Shown: positions 41,886 through 51,016, counted from the stretch's first letter. The stretch: DNA of 64,000 bases from Verrucomicrobiaceae bacterium (GCA_016713245.1 JADJPM010000001.1:2294001-2358000); one strand, 5' to 3'. Translations and numbers: made by a program. The notes: generated by a model from the letters alone, not told the origin.

Positions 41886-42593
41886 TCATCCATTTTGAGA
41901 CAGCAGCGTGCGCAGGTAGGCCAGCTCCTCATCCACCTCATGGGGAGCGCTCACCGTGCGTGCTACGGCTGTACGCAACAACTCGCGAAAGCGCCCGCGC
42001 ATGCGGTGCACCTTCGTCTTCAGTGCCGCCACCGGCTGCCCCAGCCGTGCGGACAGCTCCTCATACGATGGAGCCACCTCCACACCCGGCAAAAAGCCTC
42101 GCAGCGCCGCAAACTCCACCTCCCGGCCATCCTTCGCAGCCTCCGCCGCCAGCGCATGCAGCGTGTTTTTGATCAGGCCAAAAGCCCAATCACTATCAAA
42201 CCGCCGCCCGACCTCCACTGGCACCGCATACGGCTCAAAATCCTCCTCCGCGAGGCACTCGAGGCTTTTGAGGTCGATCGCACTTCCACGCTTCACCGCG
42301 TCCGCCTTTTCCCGAGCATGAGCGGTCACATGCATGAGCGCGCCGAGTAAAAACGTGCGGAAACGTCCGCGCTCCCGGTCCGCCCGCTTCCAGGCGCGTG
42401 ACTCCAGCAGCTTCAAAAAGAACTCCTGCACTAGATCCTCACTGTCCCATGCAGCATGACCGCGTGAGCTGAGAAAGCTCACCAGCGGCTCACGGTAGTC
42501 CGCGCACATTTGCGCCAGCGCCGCGCGGCTGCTCGTGTCGCCATTCAGCGTGGCCTGCGCCACCTGCGTCCAGTTCGTCTGCGGAAAAGACAT
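41886..42593 (-). CDS. ECF-type RNA polymerase sigma factor
   Basis: The 235-residue protein has sigma region 2 (WDSEDLVQEFFLKLLESRAW) near 48-67 and region 4 (SYEELSARLGQPVAALKTKV) near 180-199, followed by the recognition helix RMRGRFRELLRT. It resembles the planctomycete/verrucomicrobial ECF groups linked to Ser/Thr kinases. It is the first gene of a two-gene unit with the WD40 kinase, which may phosphorylate it in place of a classical anti-sigma factor. That control mode is inferred from gene context. Confidence 0.85.
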   Translation of the reverse strand: MSFPQTNWTQVAQATLNGDTSSRAALAQMCADYREPLVSFLSSRGHAAWDSEDLVQEFFLKLLESRAWKRADRERGRFRTFLLGALMHVTAHAREKADAVKRGSAIDLKSLECLAEEDFEPYAVPVEVGRRFDSDWAFGLIKNTLHALAAEAAKDGREVEFAALRGFLPGVEVAPSYEELSARLGQPVAALKTKVHRMRGRFRELLRTAVARTVSAPHEVDEELAYLRTLLSQNG

Positions 42594-42688
42594 GCCCGCC
42601 TATCACCCGGCGCATGGGGGAGCGTCAAGAAAACACAATCAATGTGTTCTCGCCTCATCACACTCCTCGCCATGACAATAGCAGACAA

Positions 42689-44848
42689 TCAAAACCTCAC
42701 CTCGCCGCCGAGGTAGAAGTTGCGGCCGTAGGCGGGGTCGATGCCATCGGTGCGGACGCGGGCGTAGTAGCTTTCGTCGAAGATGTTGTTGAGGCCGGCC
42801 ATGACGCTGAAGTTTTCATGCACCTTCACCTCGGCGGTGAGATCCCAGGTCATGTAGGCAGGGATGTTGAAGTTGGGGTTGCTGTTGTCCTGGGCGTTGT
42901 GATCGGCCACCATCGTGCCAAGGAAGCCCACCTTCACGCGGTCGCCATGTTTGTAGATCAAACCGGTGCGGATCATGTAGTCCGGGGCGTATTGCGGGCT
43001 GCCGCCGTTGTTCGGGCCGCCATGGAGCTCGGCTTCGAGGATGGAGACGTTCGTGTAGAAGTTCAGCGAGCTGGAGCGCTGCACATCGCCGCGACCGGCG
43101 AGGCGGTCGGCAAGCCCGATGAGATCGATGTCGATCGCGCCGTCCCAGCCGTAGTTGATGCTGCGGCCCACGCTGGTGAGGCGGGTGACACCAGCGGCAG
43201 TGACGGTGCCAAAGCGGTTGTCCATGTCGATAAGGAAGACGCTGGTGTCGTAGGTAAGCCACTTCACGGGGCGGCCACGGGTGCCGATCTCGTAGCTCCA
43301 GGTGAGGCCAGGGTCCGCATCGGTGGCGATGGCACCGGGCTGAGCGACGATGGATTCCTGGAACACGGCGGCGCGGTAGCTTTGGGAGACGTTGGCGTAG
43401 ATGGAGCTTTCGTTGCCGAGATCATACGCGATGCCGACGCCGAAGAGCGGCTGAATGTCCATCTCACTCTTGCGCACCTCATTGACGAAGAGGCCGGTGG
43501 CGGGGGCGAAGTTCCGCGTCTGCACGTCCTGCTTGATCATTTCCAGGCGGAAGCCGGGGGTGATGCTGAACTTGCCAAAGGTGAATTTGTTCTCGGCAAA
43601 GATGGAGCCGTAGATCGTCTCGCGATCCGAATCGAGGAAGACATTCCCGCTTTCCGCATCGGCGAGGAAGCCTCGCTGGTCCACGCGGGGGGACTGGCAG
43701 TAGTAAAAGTGCATGCCAGCAGAGAGCGTGTGCTTGTTTCCCCAGGCTTCCCAGTCATGACGGATGCGTGGCTCGACGCCAAAGGTGTAGAACTGCTGGT
43801 TTTCGATGTTGTTCGTGTTTGCCGCAGGTCCGGCGGGCAAGGTCCCAAAGCCACCGCCTTGCTGGCGCTTGCTCCAGCGCTGGTAGTAGCCGCCCCAGGC
43901 TCGCACGCTGAGCTCGGTGCCCTCTTGAATCTTGTGCTGTAGTTCGGCGCTGGCGGCGTAGCGCTTCAGGCGGAAGCGGTCGTGCAGCTTCGTCGTCATC
44001 TCGGGTGTGGAGGCAAAGGCCGCTGCCGTGAGTCCGCCGGGTTCGCCGTGCTCCTCTTCATACAAATCCACGCTGAAGATGAGGCGGGTGTCTTCGCTGA
44101 TGGTGTGGACGAGCTTCACGTTGCCGCCATCAAGGCGGTAATCGCTGTTCCAATTGCGGAAGCCTTCGCTGCTGCGGTGGTTGAAGTAGCCGTAGTAGCC
44201 CCAGTCCCCGTAAGTGCCGTCCACGGCGGTGTAGCTGGAGAAGAGATTGTCGGTCCCGTAGATGTTCTGCGAGCGGAAGCCGAAGGCCTTGTCACGACGC
44301 GGCATGTAAGTGACGTAATTGAAGACGCCGCCAGGCTGCGGGCCATACATCAGACCGCCACCGCCGCGGATGAACTCCATGCGGTCCACCACATCGAGCG
44401 GCGGGGTGTAGTAGGCTTCCGGGTAGCCAAACGGGTCCGCATGAATCGGAATGCCATCCTTGAGCACCTGCATGAACTGAAAACGATGCGGCTCGCCCAG
44501 TCCACGGTAGCCGATGCTCACCAGCGGGGTCGTTTCCTCGGAGAAAAGCAGGCCGGGCGTCGAGGCGAGAGCCTGGCGATAGTTATTGGCCTGCACCTTG
44601 GGCAGGGCATCGAGGTCGATCACCGTCGCCCGCTTGCCGGCGTAGATTTTGGTGCCCTCGACAGCTTGGGGGAAGGAGTTCTGCGTGATCGAATCGCTCT
44701 CGGACTCGCCAAAGACGGTCACCATGTCGAGTTCCTCGACAGCCAATTCGGGCTTCAGGGTGGGAGATTGAGCGTGGGAGGCCAGGGCGAGCGCAAAGAG
44801 TGCACTGAGGGCAATCGCGGGGCCGGAGAGATTGGAGGGGAGCTTCAT
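42689..44848 (-). CDS. TonB-dependent outer-membrane receptor (FecA/siderophore type)
   Basis: The 719-residue protein starts at ATG 44848 with a signal peptide. A TonB box-like segment (ELDMVTVFGE) and a plug domain follow: ALASTPGLLFSEETTPLVSI, GYRGLGEPHRFQFMQVLKDG, DRMEFIRGGGGLMYGP. A 22-strand barrel ends in GRNFYLGGEVRF. The GLMYGPQPGGVFNYVTY stretch is typical of FecA/siderophore receptors, so the ligand is likely a ferric chelate. It diverges from tonB-exbBD across a 195-base region with two matching dyads. The long upstream frame was trimmed to the signal peptide. Confidence 0.9.
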   Translation of the reverse strand: MKLPSNLSGPAIALSALFALALASHAQSPTLKPELAVEELDMVTVFGESESDSITQNSFPQAVEGTKIYAGKRATVIDLDALPKVQANNYRQALASTPGLLFSEETTPLVSIGYRGLGEPHRFQFMQVLKDGIPIHADPFGYPEAYYTPPLDVVDRMEFIRGGGGLMYGPQPGGVFNYVTYMPRRDKAFGFRSQNIYGTDNLFSSYTAVDGTYGDWGYYGYFNHRSSEGFRNWNSDYRLDGGNVKLVHTISEDTRLIFSVDLYEEEHGEPGGLTAAAFASTPEMTTKLHDRFRLKRYAASAELQHKIQEGTELSVRAWGGYYQRWSKRQQGGGFGTLPAGPAANTNNIENQQFYTFGVEPRIRHDWEAWGNKHTLSAGMHFYYCQSPRVDQRGFLADAESGNVFLDSDRETIYGSIFAENKFTFGKFSITPGFRLEMIKQDVQTRNFAPATGLFVNEVRKSEMDIQPLFGVGIAYDLGNESSIYANVSQSYRAAVFQESIVAQPGAIATDADPGLTWSYEIGTRGRPVKWLTYDTSVFLIDMDNRFGTVTAAGVTRLTSVGRSINYGWDGAIDIDLIGLADRLAGRGDVQRSSSLNFYTNVSILEAELHGGPNNGGSPQYAPDYMIRTGLIYKHGDRVKVGFLGTMVADHNAQDNSNPNFNIPAYMTWDLTAEVKVHENFSVMAGLNNIFDESYYARVRTDGIDPAYGRNFYLGGEVRF

Positions 44849-44857
44849 GAGTGCTTG

Positions 44858-44880
44858 TTGCAATTGAGATTCTGTCGCAA
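44858..44880. promoter_or_regulatory. Putative iron-regulator (Fur-like) operator 1
   Basis: A 23-base imperfect palindrome with half-site TTGCAATTGAG and closing TGTCGCAA. It sits ten bases upstream of the receptor start codon. Its half-site TTGC(A/G)ATTGAG recurs in operator 2, and the pair lies between receptor and tonB genes. The Fur identity is inference from context. Confidence 0.55.
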
Positions 44881-44923
44881 GAGTGGCCAAAATGCCCTCA
44901 TTCCGATCTCCCGCAAGCACTAT

Positions 44924-44946
44924 TTGCGATTGAGTCTCAATTGCTA
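44924..44946. promoter_or_regulatory. Putative iron-regulator (Fur-like) operator 2
   Basis: A near-perfect 23-base palindrome: TTGCGATTGAG, one central T, then CTCAATTGCTA. The inner ATTGAG-T-CTCAAT is an exact 6-1-6 dyad. It is 66 bases from operator 1 and about 100 bases before the tonB start, so one regulator could control both directions. Confidence 0.6.
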
Positions 44947-45043
44947 ATTGACGCCACTATTTTGCGTTTCACCCTGCCAATGCGCTCCCCGCCTTGATTT
45001 CTCGTGGGAAACAGCGTTTCACCTCGTCCACCTTCCGTCCCAC

Positions 45044-45865
45044 ATGCCCATCGAAACTCCAGCCCAGCCCGTGACCGCGATTGCGCGGCTGGCCTGGCGT
45101 TTTCGGATGCTGGAAGAGGTTCCGGTGGGGCTTTCGTGGCTTTTGGCGCTGGGCACTGGCTTCCTCGCCGTCGGCATCGCCGGGGTTTTTGCCGCCGAAA
45201 TGCCCGTCATCCATCTCAAGACCCTCGCCGATGTGACGCTGGCCGATGACCTGCCGCTGATCGAGACCACGATGGCCGAGCTCCAAGCCGAAAACACCGA
45301 GGAACCCGCTGCCGCCGAGGACGCCCCGCCCGAGACGCCGGAGATCCTCGAGATCGAAATGCCCGAAGAGGCTCCTCCGCCCGATCTCGACCTGCCCGAA
45401 GTGGCCGAAGCCATGACCCAGGAGGACATTTTTGCCATTCCGACGGCTCCCAAGGTCGAAGACGCCCTCAAGCCCGTCGATCCCGTCATCCGCCCGAAAC
45501 CCGCTCCCACACCGACCCCGCGCAAATCGACCACCGCCGCCCGCACGCCTTCGCGTCCCTCCACCACACCGGGTACTCCGGGCGGCACGCCCGGCGGCAC
45601 CGGCACGGGTCGCAGCGGCGGGCGCATGGTTACCCCGGCACCGCCCTACCCGAGCTTTGCCAAATCGCAAAACATGCAGGGCACCGTGCGCCTCAGCCTC
45701 AGCGTGGGCCCCTCGGGAGCCGTTGAAGGAGCCAGCGTTGTCAGCAGCACCGGCTTTTCTGCGCTCGATAACTATGCCGCCAACTGGGTGCGCCGAAACT
45801 GGCGTTTCCCCGCCACCGGCACCGGCAAGCGCTACACTCTCCCACTCTCCTTCCGACTTCGCTAA
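45044..45865 (+). CDS. tonB: TonB energy-transducing protein
   Basis: The 273-residue protein has one N-terminal membrane span (LSWLLALGTGFLAVGIAGVF), a long acidic and Pro-rich periplasmic linker (EEAPPPDLDLPEVAEAM, PRPKPAPTPTPR-like), and a C-terminal TonB domain (PPYPSFAKSQNMQGTVRLSL to RYTLPLSFRLR). It transmits inner-membrane proton-motive energy to TonB-dependent receptors. It starts the tonB-exbB-exbD operon, 12 bases before exbB. ATG 45044 gives the expected topology; the open frame upstream is discarded. Confidence 0.9.
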   Translation: MPIETPAQPVTAIARLAWRFRMLEEVPVGLSWLLALGTGFLAVGIAGVFAAEMPVIHLKTLADVTLADDLPLIETTMAELQAENTEEPAAAEDAPPETPEILEIEMPEEAPPPDLDLPEVAEAMTQEDIFAIPTAPKVEDALKPVDPVIRPKPAPTPTPRKSTTAARTPSRPSTTPGTPGGTPGGTGTGRSGGRMVTPAPPYPSFAKSQNMQGTVRLSLSVGPSGAVEGASVVSSTGFSALDNYAANWVRRNWRFPATGTGKRYTLPLSFRLR

Positions 45866-45877
45866 ACTGCTCTCCCC

Positions 45878-46519
45878 ATGCTCGCCAACATCGTCATCGA
45901 ATTCATCCACAAAGGCGGCCCAATCATGTACCCGATCCTGGTCGTCTCTGCGTTCGCGCTTTGCGTGCTCGTCGAGCGCATCTTCTGGTGGCTGCGCCTC
46001 GCCTCCCAGCGTGATGCGAAGCAGCTCGACCGCGTTTATGAGTCTCTCGAAGCCGGTGATCTCGCCAAAGCCATCGCGGAATCCCAAAACACCACCGATC
46101 CCGTCGTGCGCATGATTCACCATGGTCTGCATCACCGGAAATCGAGCATGCAGGGTGCTCTCGAAGTCGCCGCCGGTCAGGAACTGCGTGGCGCTGGCCG
46201 CTTCCTCGGAGCCATGGACACCATCGTCACGCTCGCGCCGCTGCTCGGCCTGCTCGGCACCGTCACCGGCATCATGGGCAGCTTCACCAGCATCGGCAGC
46301 AGCGAGCTCGCCGTCGAAAAAGTTACCGGCGGCATCGGCGAGGCTCTCATCGCCACCGCCGCCGGTCTCGGCATCGCCATCGGCACGCTCGTTCCCATGA
46401 ATTACTTCCACAGCCGCCTCGCCGCGCTGAAATTCGACCTCGAAGCCGCCGCGAACAACGTGCTGATTTTGGCCGCTCAGCATGGCTTCGACAAAGTCGG
46501 TGCCAAAACTGGGAACTGA
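45878..46519 (+). CDS. exbB: ExbB/TolQ/MotA proton channel protein
   Basis: The 213-residue protein has three membrane spans: IMYPILVVSAFALCVLVERI near 16-35, and LAPLLGLLGTVTGIMGSF and IATAAGLGIAIGTLVPMNYF in the C-terminal half, with the diagnostic LLGTVTGIM motif. It forms the pentameric part of the TonB energiser with ExbD. Its 3-prime end overlaps the exbD frame by up to 38 bases if the first exbD ATG is used. Confidence 0.92.
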   Translation: MLANIVIEFIHKGGPIMYPILVVSAFALCVLVERIFWWLRLASQRDAKQLDRVYESLEAGDLAKAIAESQNTTDPVVRMIHHGLHHRKSSMQGALEVAAGQELRGAGRFLGAMDTIVTLAPLLGLLGTVTGIMGSFTSIGSSELAVEKVTGGIGEALIATAAGLGIAIGTLVPMNYFHSRLAALKFDLEAAANNVLILAAQHGFDKVGAKTGN

Positions 46520-46976
46520 GAACCGCGAACCGAGCACGGCCTTGAAACTGCATTCACCATTGCCCGAGAAAAAGACCCGGCTGGAAATCATCCCGCTGAT
46601 CGATGTCATGTTCTTCCTGCTCGCCTCCTTCATGATGGTGAGCCTCACCATGTCCAAGCAGCAGACGATCAAGGTGAACCTCCCCGTCGCCTCCGCCGCA
46701 CAGAGCGATTTCAAGCCGGACATGATCAACCTCGCCGTGAATGCCCAGGGCGATATTTTCTACAACAAAGCTGCCATCACCCTGCCTGCGCTCGAAACCG
46801 AGCTCGCGAAACGCTTCGGCCAGGACCCCGCCACACCCGTGTACATCAGCGGCGATGTGAACACGCGCTTCGCCGATCTCGTGAAGGCGCTCGACCTCGT
46901 CAAACGCGTCGGCTTCACCAAGGTCGCCTTCAATGTGAAACCCACCGGCGGCACTCCCGCGCCTGCGCAGCCATGA
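46482..46976 (+). CDS. exbD: ExbD/TolR proton channel protein
   Basis: The 164-residue translation from ATG 46482 contains the membrane helix EIIPLIDVMFFLLASFMMVS with the essential Asp in PLIDVMFFLL, and a periplasmic ExbD domain (VYISGDVNTRFADLVKALDL) with a Pro/Ala tail. The first 20 residues overlap exbB and look unnatural. TTG 46542 (then KLHSPLPEKKTRLEI) is a more likely start that removes the overlap. It works with ExbB and TonB in outer-membrane uptake. Confidence 0.88.
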   Translation: MASTKSVPKLGTENREPSTALKLHSPLPEKKTRLEIIPLIDVMFFLLASFMMVSLTMSKQQTIKVNLPVASAAQSDFKPDMINLAVNAQGDIFYNKAAITLPALETELAKRFGQDPATPVYISGDVNTRFADLVKALDLVKRVGFTKVAFNVKPTGGTPAPAQP

Positions 46977-47518
46977 AGCGCCTCCTTTCCACCCTCCTCG
47001 TGCTCGTCACCCTCGGCCTCTGCGCCGTGTGCGTCGTGCAATGGGTGCGTGAGGAACGACTTCGCGGTCACATCGCCGAACTCGCCAAGCGTCTCGAAGC
47101 TGAAAACACCGCCCGTGTCGAGGCTGAGCGCAAAGCCGCCGAATACGAAAAAGAAATCGAACGCCTCACCATCCTCCGCGCCGAGGTCGAGGCCAAGCTG
47201 CTCACCGCTACGCAAGAACTCACCGAGATGGGGGCTGATTCCGTCGCCCGCGGCTACACCCTCGCCTTCTTCCTCAACGAACTCATGCAGACCGAGGCGA
47301 AGCTCGCTGCCATGGAAAACGCCGTCGGCAAAGGCACCGAGGCTCTGAAGGATCACAACGCCTCCGTCACCGCCCAAAACGCCACCATCACGAAGCAGAA
47401 CGAGCTCCTCAAACAGCTCGCCGCCGAGCGAAACACGGCCATCGAAAAGCTCAACGCCCGAACCAAGGAGTTCAACGAACTCGTCGAGAAGTACAACAAG
47501 CTCGCCAAGAGCCGCTGA
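46973..47518 (+). CDS. Membrane-anchored coiled-coil protein in the tonB operon
   Basis: The 181-residue protein has an N-terminal membrane segment (LLSTLLVLVTLGLCAVCVVQW) followed by an almost continuous heptad coiled coil to the C-terminus. There is a short break at GYTLAFFLNELMQ. Its ATG overlaps the exbD stop by four bases, so it is translationally coupled. I do not know a standard TonB-system protein of this kind. It might be a periplasmic spacer or scaffold for ExbBD-TonB; that is inference. Confidence 0.75.
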   Translation: MKRLLSTLLVLVTLGLCAVCVVQWVREERLRGHIAELAKRLEAENTARVEAERKAAEYEKEIERLTILRAEVEAKLLTATQELTEMGADSVARGYTLAFFLNELMQTEAKLAAMENAVGKGTEALKDHNASVTAQNATITKQNELLKQLAAERNTAIEKLNARTKEFNELVEKYNKLAKSR

Positions 47519-47534
47519 AGCCGCTTTAGCGGTT
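47518..47534. repeat. Short hairpin with CTTTAGC core
   Basis: CCGCTTTAGCGG within 47518-47534 forms a compact stem between two convergent genes and overlaps the stop of the second. It shares the CTTTAGC core of the larger elements at 5592 and 29345. It may terminate transcription from either side. Confidence 0.35.
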
Positions 47535-48524
47535 CCTCACCTGATTATTGCCATTCTGCTTGAAGTAATCGTCACGCATCTTGCGGAGTTCCTCCAGGCG
47601 ATTGGCAATCTCGCTCTTGCTGCGGGCTTGGTCCACCTGCTGGCGCTGAACGAAAGGATTGTTGGTGCCCCAGTTCCGCCAGGGGCCAGCGGGCACCTCG
47701 CTCACATCCACAAAGCGCCAGTCACAGCGGCTCATGCTCGGCATGCCCAGGTAATCACGCACCGCAGGACTCACATCGATGCCAGCTCCATGGTTGCTGG
47801 TATTGCGAGGCCTTGAGCTGCCGAAAACGTAGTCCACATCATCTGTCTCAAAGGGGCCACAATCCTCCCATTGAGCGTAGCAAATGCGGTTGCCGTAGCG
47901 GATGGCCAGCCAGGTGCCTTTGAGGATGGATTTCCCCTCGCGGGAGAATTTCTGTTTGAACCACGGAATGCGGGTCTTGGCCGAAGACTTGTGCGTGTTG
48001 TGATTGAGCACATCGTTGTAGGGGAGGGCGATGTAGAAGGGGTTTTGTTTCGGTGTGAAGCCGATGGGCGTGAAATTGTCCGTGCGGTTGGCACGGTCAG
48101 GGTCGTCGTAGCCGCCGAAGTTTTTCATCCACTCCGTATCCCACGAACTCATGTGGTTCGGCGTGGGATTGTTTTCGGTCGGCTGCTCACCCACCCAAAA
48201 AACGGTGGCCACGATGTCCAGCTTCCATGGGTAACGGGCATAACCCATCTGCGGCATCGGGGCCTGCGGGATCTGAATGCGAGGCAGGGAAGGGGGCGTG
48301 GCGGTCTTGGGACTCGGCTTCGGTGCGGAAGTCGTTTTCGCTGCCGAAGAGGTGGAAGCGCCTCCGGCGGCCACCTTGGTCGTCACGGCCGCAACGATGA
48401 CCGGCTTTGAAGAGCTAGATTTGGTTTCCAATGCCTTCTTCACCTGGATGCCTTGGCCATACGCCGATCCCATGCTCATCGCGGCGATGAGCATCAGTCG
48501 TGACATGGAAATGGCAGCAGGCAT
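47526..48524 (-). CDS. Secreted hypothetical protein with double-psi barrel-like domain
   Basis: The 332-residue protein has a signal peptide, a low-complexity Ser/Thr/Lys/Pro linker (residues 30-80) and a domain containing GTWLAIRYGNRICYAQWEDC, then GPFETDDVDYVFG and HGAGIDVSPAVRDYLGM. The latter resembles the conserved end of RlpA-like double-psi beta-barrels (GAGIDLSPAV...LG). The C-terminus is a charged helix. Function unknown; a cell-wall role is possible. An alternative start is the Met at residue 7. Confidence 0.72.
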   Translation of the reverse strand: MPAAISMSRLMLIAAMSMGSAYGQGIQVKKALETKSSSSKPVIVAAVTTKVAAGGASTSSAAKTTSAPKPSPKTATPPSLPRIQIPQAPMPQMGYARYPWKLDIVATVFWVGEQPTENNPTPNHMSSWDTEWMKNFGGYDDPDRANRTDNFTPIGFTPKQNPFYIALPYNDVLNHNTHKSSAKTRIPWFKQKFSREGKSILKGTWLAIRYGNRICYAQWEDCGPFETDDVDYVFGSSRPRNTSNHGAGIDVSPAVRDYLGMPSMSRCDWRFVDVSEVPAGPWRNWGTNNPFVQRQQVDQARSKSEIANRLEELRKMRDDYFKQNGNNQVRNR

Positions 48525-48714
48525 GTGGGGGTTGGGGAATTTGCCAGTGAGATAGTTTAGCAGCTTCGAGGGGAAAATCGCAATCCGAAATCTGGTAAGG
48601 AAAAACTCAACGGACTGAAATTTAACCTTCCCGAAGGGTGCTGAAATGGACAGGCACCTAGCAGACGACGTTCAAACCTCAGCGGTGGCAAAACCAAGTG
48701 CAGTCCCAACAATT

Positions 48715-50319
48715 TCAATAACGCCGCAGCGCGGTGTCGTGCAGCTCACGAGCGTCGTCCGTGGTCGGGTAGTCCAGCGTGTAGTGCAGGCCGCGACTCT
48801 CGTGGCGGCGAATGGCGCACTCGACGATCAGGGAGGCGGTCTCGACGAGGTTGCGCAGTTCGAGGATTTCGCTCGTCACGCGGTTGTTCCAGTAAAACTC
48901 CTGCACCTCGCGTTTGAGATTCCGCAGACGGGCGGCGGCACGTTGCAGGCGCTTGTTCGTGCGCACGATGGAGACGTAGTCCCACATCAGGCGGCGGATC
49001 TCGTCCCAGTTGTGGTAGATGACCACCAGCTCGTCGTTTTCCACCACGCCGCTGCTTTCCCAGGGCTTCAAATCATAGCTCTGCTCGGCCTTTTTGCCGA
49101 TGGGCAGCTTCTTGAGCAGATAAGCCACCGAGCGATGGGAGGTCACCACGCATTCGAGCAGCGAATTGCTCGCCAGGCGGTTCGCGCCGTGCAGGCCGGT
49201 GCATCCCACCTCGCCCACGGCGCAGAGGCCACGCACGCTGGTGGCGCCGTTCACATCGGTCAAAACGCCGCCGCATTGGTAGTGCGCCGCCGGCACGACG
49301 GGGATCGGCTCCTTCGTGATGTCGATGCCCACGCCGAGGCACTCGCGGTGGATGTTGGGGAAATGGCTCAGGATGAAGTCCGCCGGCTTGTGGCTGATGT
49401 CGAGATACACGCAGGGGCCGCCGGTGCGCTTGATCTCATGGTCGATGGCACGCGCCACGATGTCGCGCGGGGCCAGCGTGCCGCGGGCGTCGTATTTCGG
49501 CATGAACTCGACACCGTTCTTGTCGTAAAGCCGCGCTCCCTCGCCGCGCATGGCCTCGGTGATGAGGAACGAGCGCTTCTGCGGATGGTACAGGCAGGTC
49601 GGGTGGAACTGGATGAACTCCATGTTTGCCACCGTCGCCCCCGCCCGCCAGGCCATCGCCACGCCGTCACCCGTCGCCACCTTCGGATTCGTCGTGTAAA
49701 GATACACGCGACCGCAGCCGCCCGTGGCCAGGATCACACGGTCACTGCGAAAGGTCTCCACCTCGCCGGTGGTCTCATCGAGCACATAGGCCCCGAGCAC
49801 CCGGTCCTCGGAGGCGAGGCCCAGCTTCGCCGTCGTGATCAGATCAATGGCGTAATGGTTTTCGAGGATGGTGATGTTCGGGCGGCTCTTCACCGTCGCC
49901 AGCAGCTTCTCGGTGATCTCCTTGCCCGTGGCGTCGGCGGCATGCAAAACGCGCCGTGTCGAGTGACCGCCTTCCTTGGTCAAATCGAACTCCAGGTGGC
50001 CGCTTTTCGCCTCCCGCTGGTCGAAGTGAACGCCCCAGTCCACCAGCTCCGCGATGCGGGCCGGCCCCTCGGTCACGATCGTGCGTACCGCAGCCTCTTT
50101 GCAAAGCCCCGCGCCGGCGATCAGCGTGTCGCTGACATGTTTTTCGACGGAATCATCCCCCGCCGTCACGCAGGCGATGCCGCCCTGAGCCCAGTTCGAG
50201 TTTGAATCGAGCGCCCCGCGCTTCGTGAGCATGATCACGCTGCCATGCTCTGAGGCATGCAGCGCCGCGCTCAGGCCTCCGGCACCCGTGCCGATGATGA
50301 TAAAGTCGGATTCGACCAT
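48715..50319 (-). CDS. nadB: L-aspartate oxidase
   Basis: The 534-residue flavoenzyme starts at ATG 50319 (MVESDFIIIGTGAGGLSAAL) with the FAD-binding GxGxxG motif, preceded by a GAGAGGGCGGG purine-rich ribosome-binding site. Other motifs are NSNWAQGGIA, FIQFHPTCLY, LITEAMRGEGARL and SLLECVVTSHRS, followed by the C-terminal helical domain. NadB oxidises L-aspartate to iminoaspartate, the first step of NAD biosynthesis. nadA and nadC are not nearby. Length and motifs are normal. Confidence 0.95.
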   Translation of the reverse strand: MVESDFIIIGTGAGGLSAALHASEHGSVIMLTKRGALDSNSNWAQGGIACVTAGDDSVEKHVSDTLIAGAGLCKEAAVRTIVTEGPARIAELVDWGVHFDQREAKSGHLEFDLTKEGGHSTRRVLHAADATGKEITEKLLATVKSRPNITILENHYAIDLITTAKLGLASEDRVLGAYVLDETTGEVETFRSDRVILATGGCGRVYLYTTNPKVATGDGVAMAWRAGATVANMEFIQFHPTCLYHPQKRSFLITEAMRGEGARLYDKNGVEFMPKYDARGTLAPRDIVARAIDHEIKRTGGPCVYLDISHKPADFILSHFPNIHRECLGVGIDITKEPIPVVPAAHYQCGGVLTDVNGATSVRGLCAVGEVGCTGLHGANRLASNSLLECVVTSHRSVAYLLKKLPIGKKAEQSYDLKPWESSGVVENDELVVIYHNWDEIRRLMWDYVSIVRTNKRLQRAAARLRNLKREVQEFYWNNRVTSEILELRNLVETASLIVECAIRRHESRGLHYTLDYPTTDDARELHDTALRRY

Positions 50320-50572
50320 CCCGCCCTCTCGTCGCAGATGGCAGTCGTTGCAACTGTCAGGCAGCCCGTGTCCACTTCTTCCGGTTGGACGCCGTCGCTT
50401 CGCCAAGCATGTAGCCAAGTTGCCCTCTCGTTTCGCGAGAGGAGCCCGCCGCGCCCCCGATTTCGCGGCCATTCGTTTTCATTCCTGCCTTCATTCGCGT
50501 CCCAAGGATTCAGACAATCATTCTACCCCTCATCATTTTACCATTCTGTAGCCTCTTCACTCCCGCCGAAGC

Positions 50573-51016
50573 TCACGCCCCGTTCGCCCCACCGCGATAG
50601 CAGGCCAGCAGCAGCGCCGCACCCGCGAGCAGGCAGCTCAGCGAGTCGGCGGCGACTTGAAAGGCGGGCATGCCGGCGTGCAGGTCGATCCACAGAAACA
50701 GTGGGCTGAAGGCCAGAAACGCCCAGGCGCAGAAAACGATCAGCGGACGGTAGCGCACCACATCGCGGGCCATCAGCCACATCAGCATCCCTTGCGCCAC
50801 ATACACGCACGACGCGCCCGCCATCATGTAGATCAGCAGCGGCGACGCCTCCGGCTTCCCCAAGCCCAGCAACGCCGAAAATTTCTCCACCGCCAACCGC
50901 GGCACGATGATCGCCGGCAGCGCGATGAACGACACCGCCCCGATCACCCGCAGCACGAGGCGCTGGAGGCGAGGATTGCCGCGTTGAGGTTCGGGATGGC
51001 ATTGGGATTCGGTCAT
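50573..51016 (-). CDS. Hypothetical four-span membrane protein
   Basis: From ATG 51016 the product has 147 residues with four hydrophobic segments (LVLRVIGAVSFIALPAIIV, SPLLIYMMAGASCVYVAQGML, PLIVFCAWAFLAFSPLFLW, DSLSCLLAGAALLLACY). The N-terminal MTESQCHPEPQRGNP is polar and cytoplasmic. It lies upstream of nadB on the same strand but 253 bases away, so co-transcription is uncertain. No known domain. Confidence 0.6.
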   Translation of the reverse strand: MTESQCHPEPQRGNPRLQRLVLRVIGAVSFIALPAIIVPRLAVEKFSALLGLGKPEASPLLIYMMAGASCVYVAQGMLMWLMARDVVRYRPLIVFCAWAFLAFSPLFLWIDLHAGMPAFQVAADSLSCLLAGAALLLACYRGGANGA

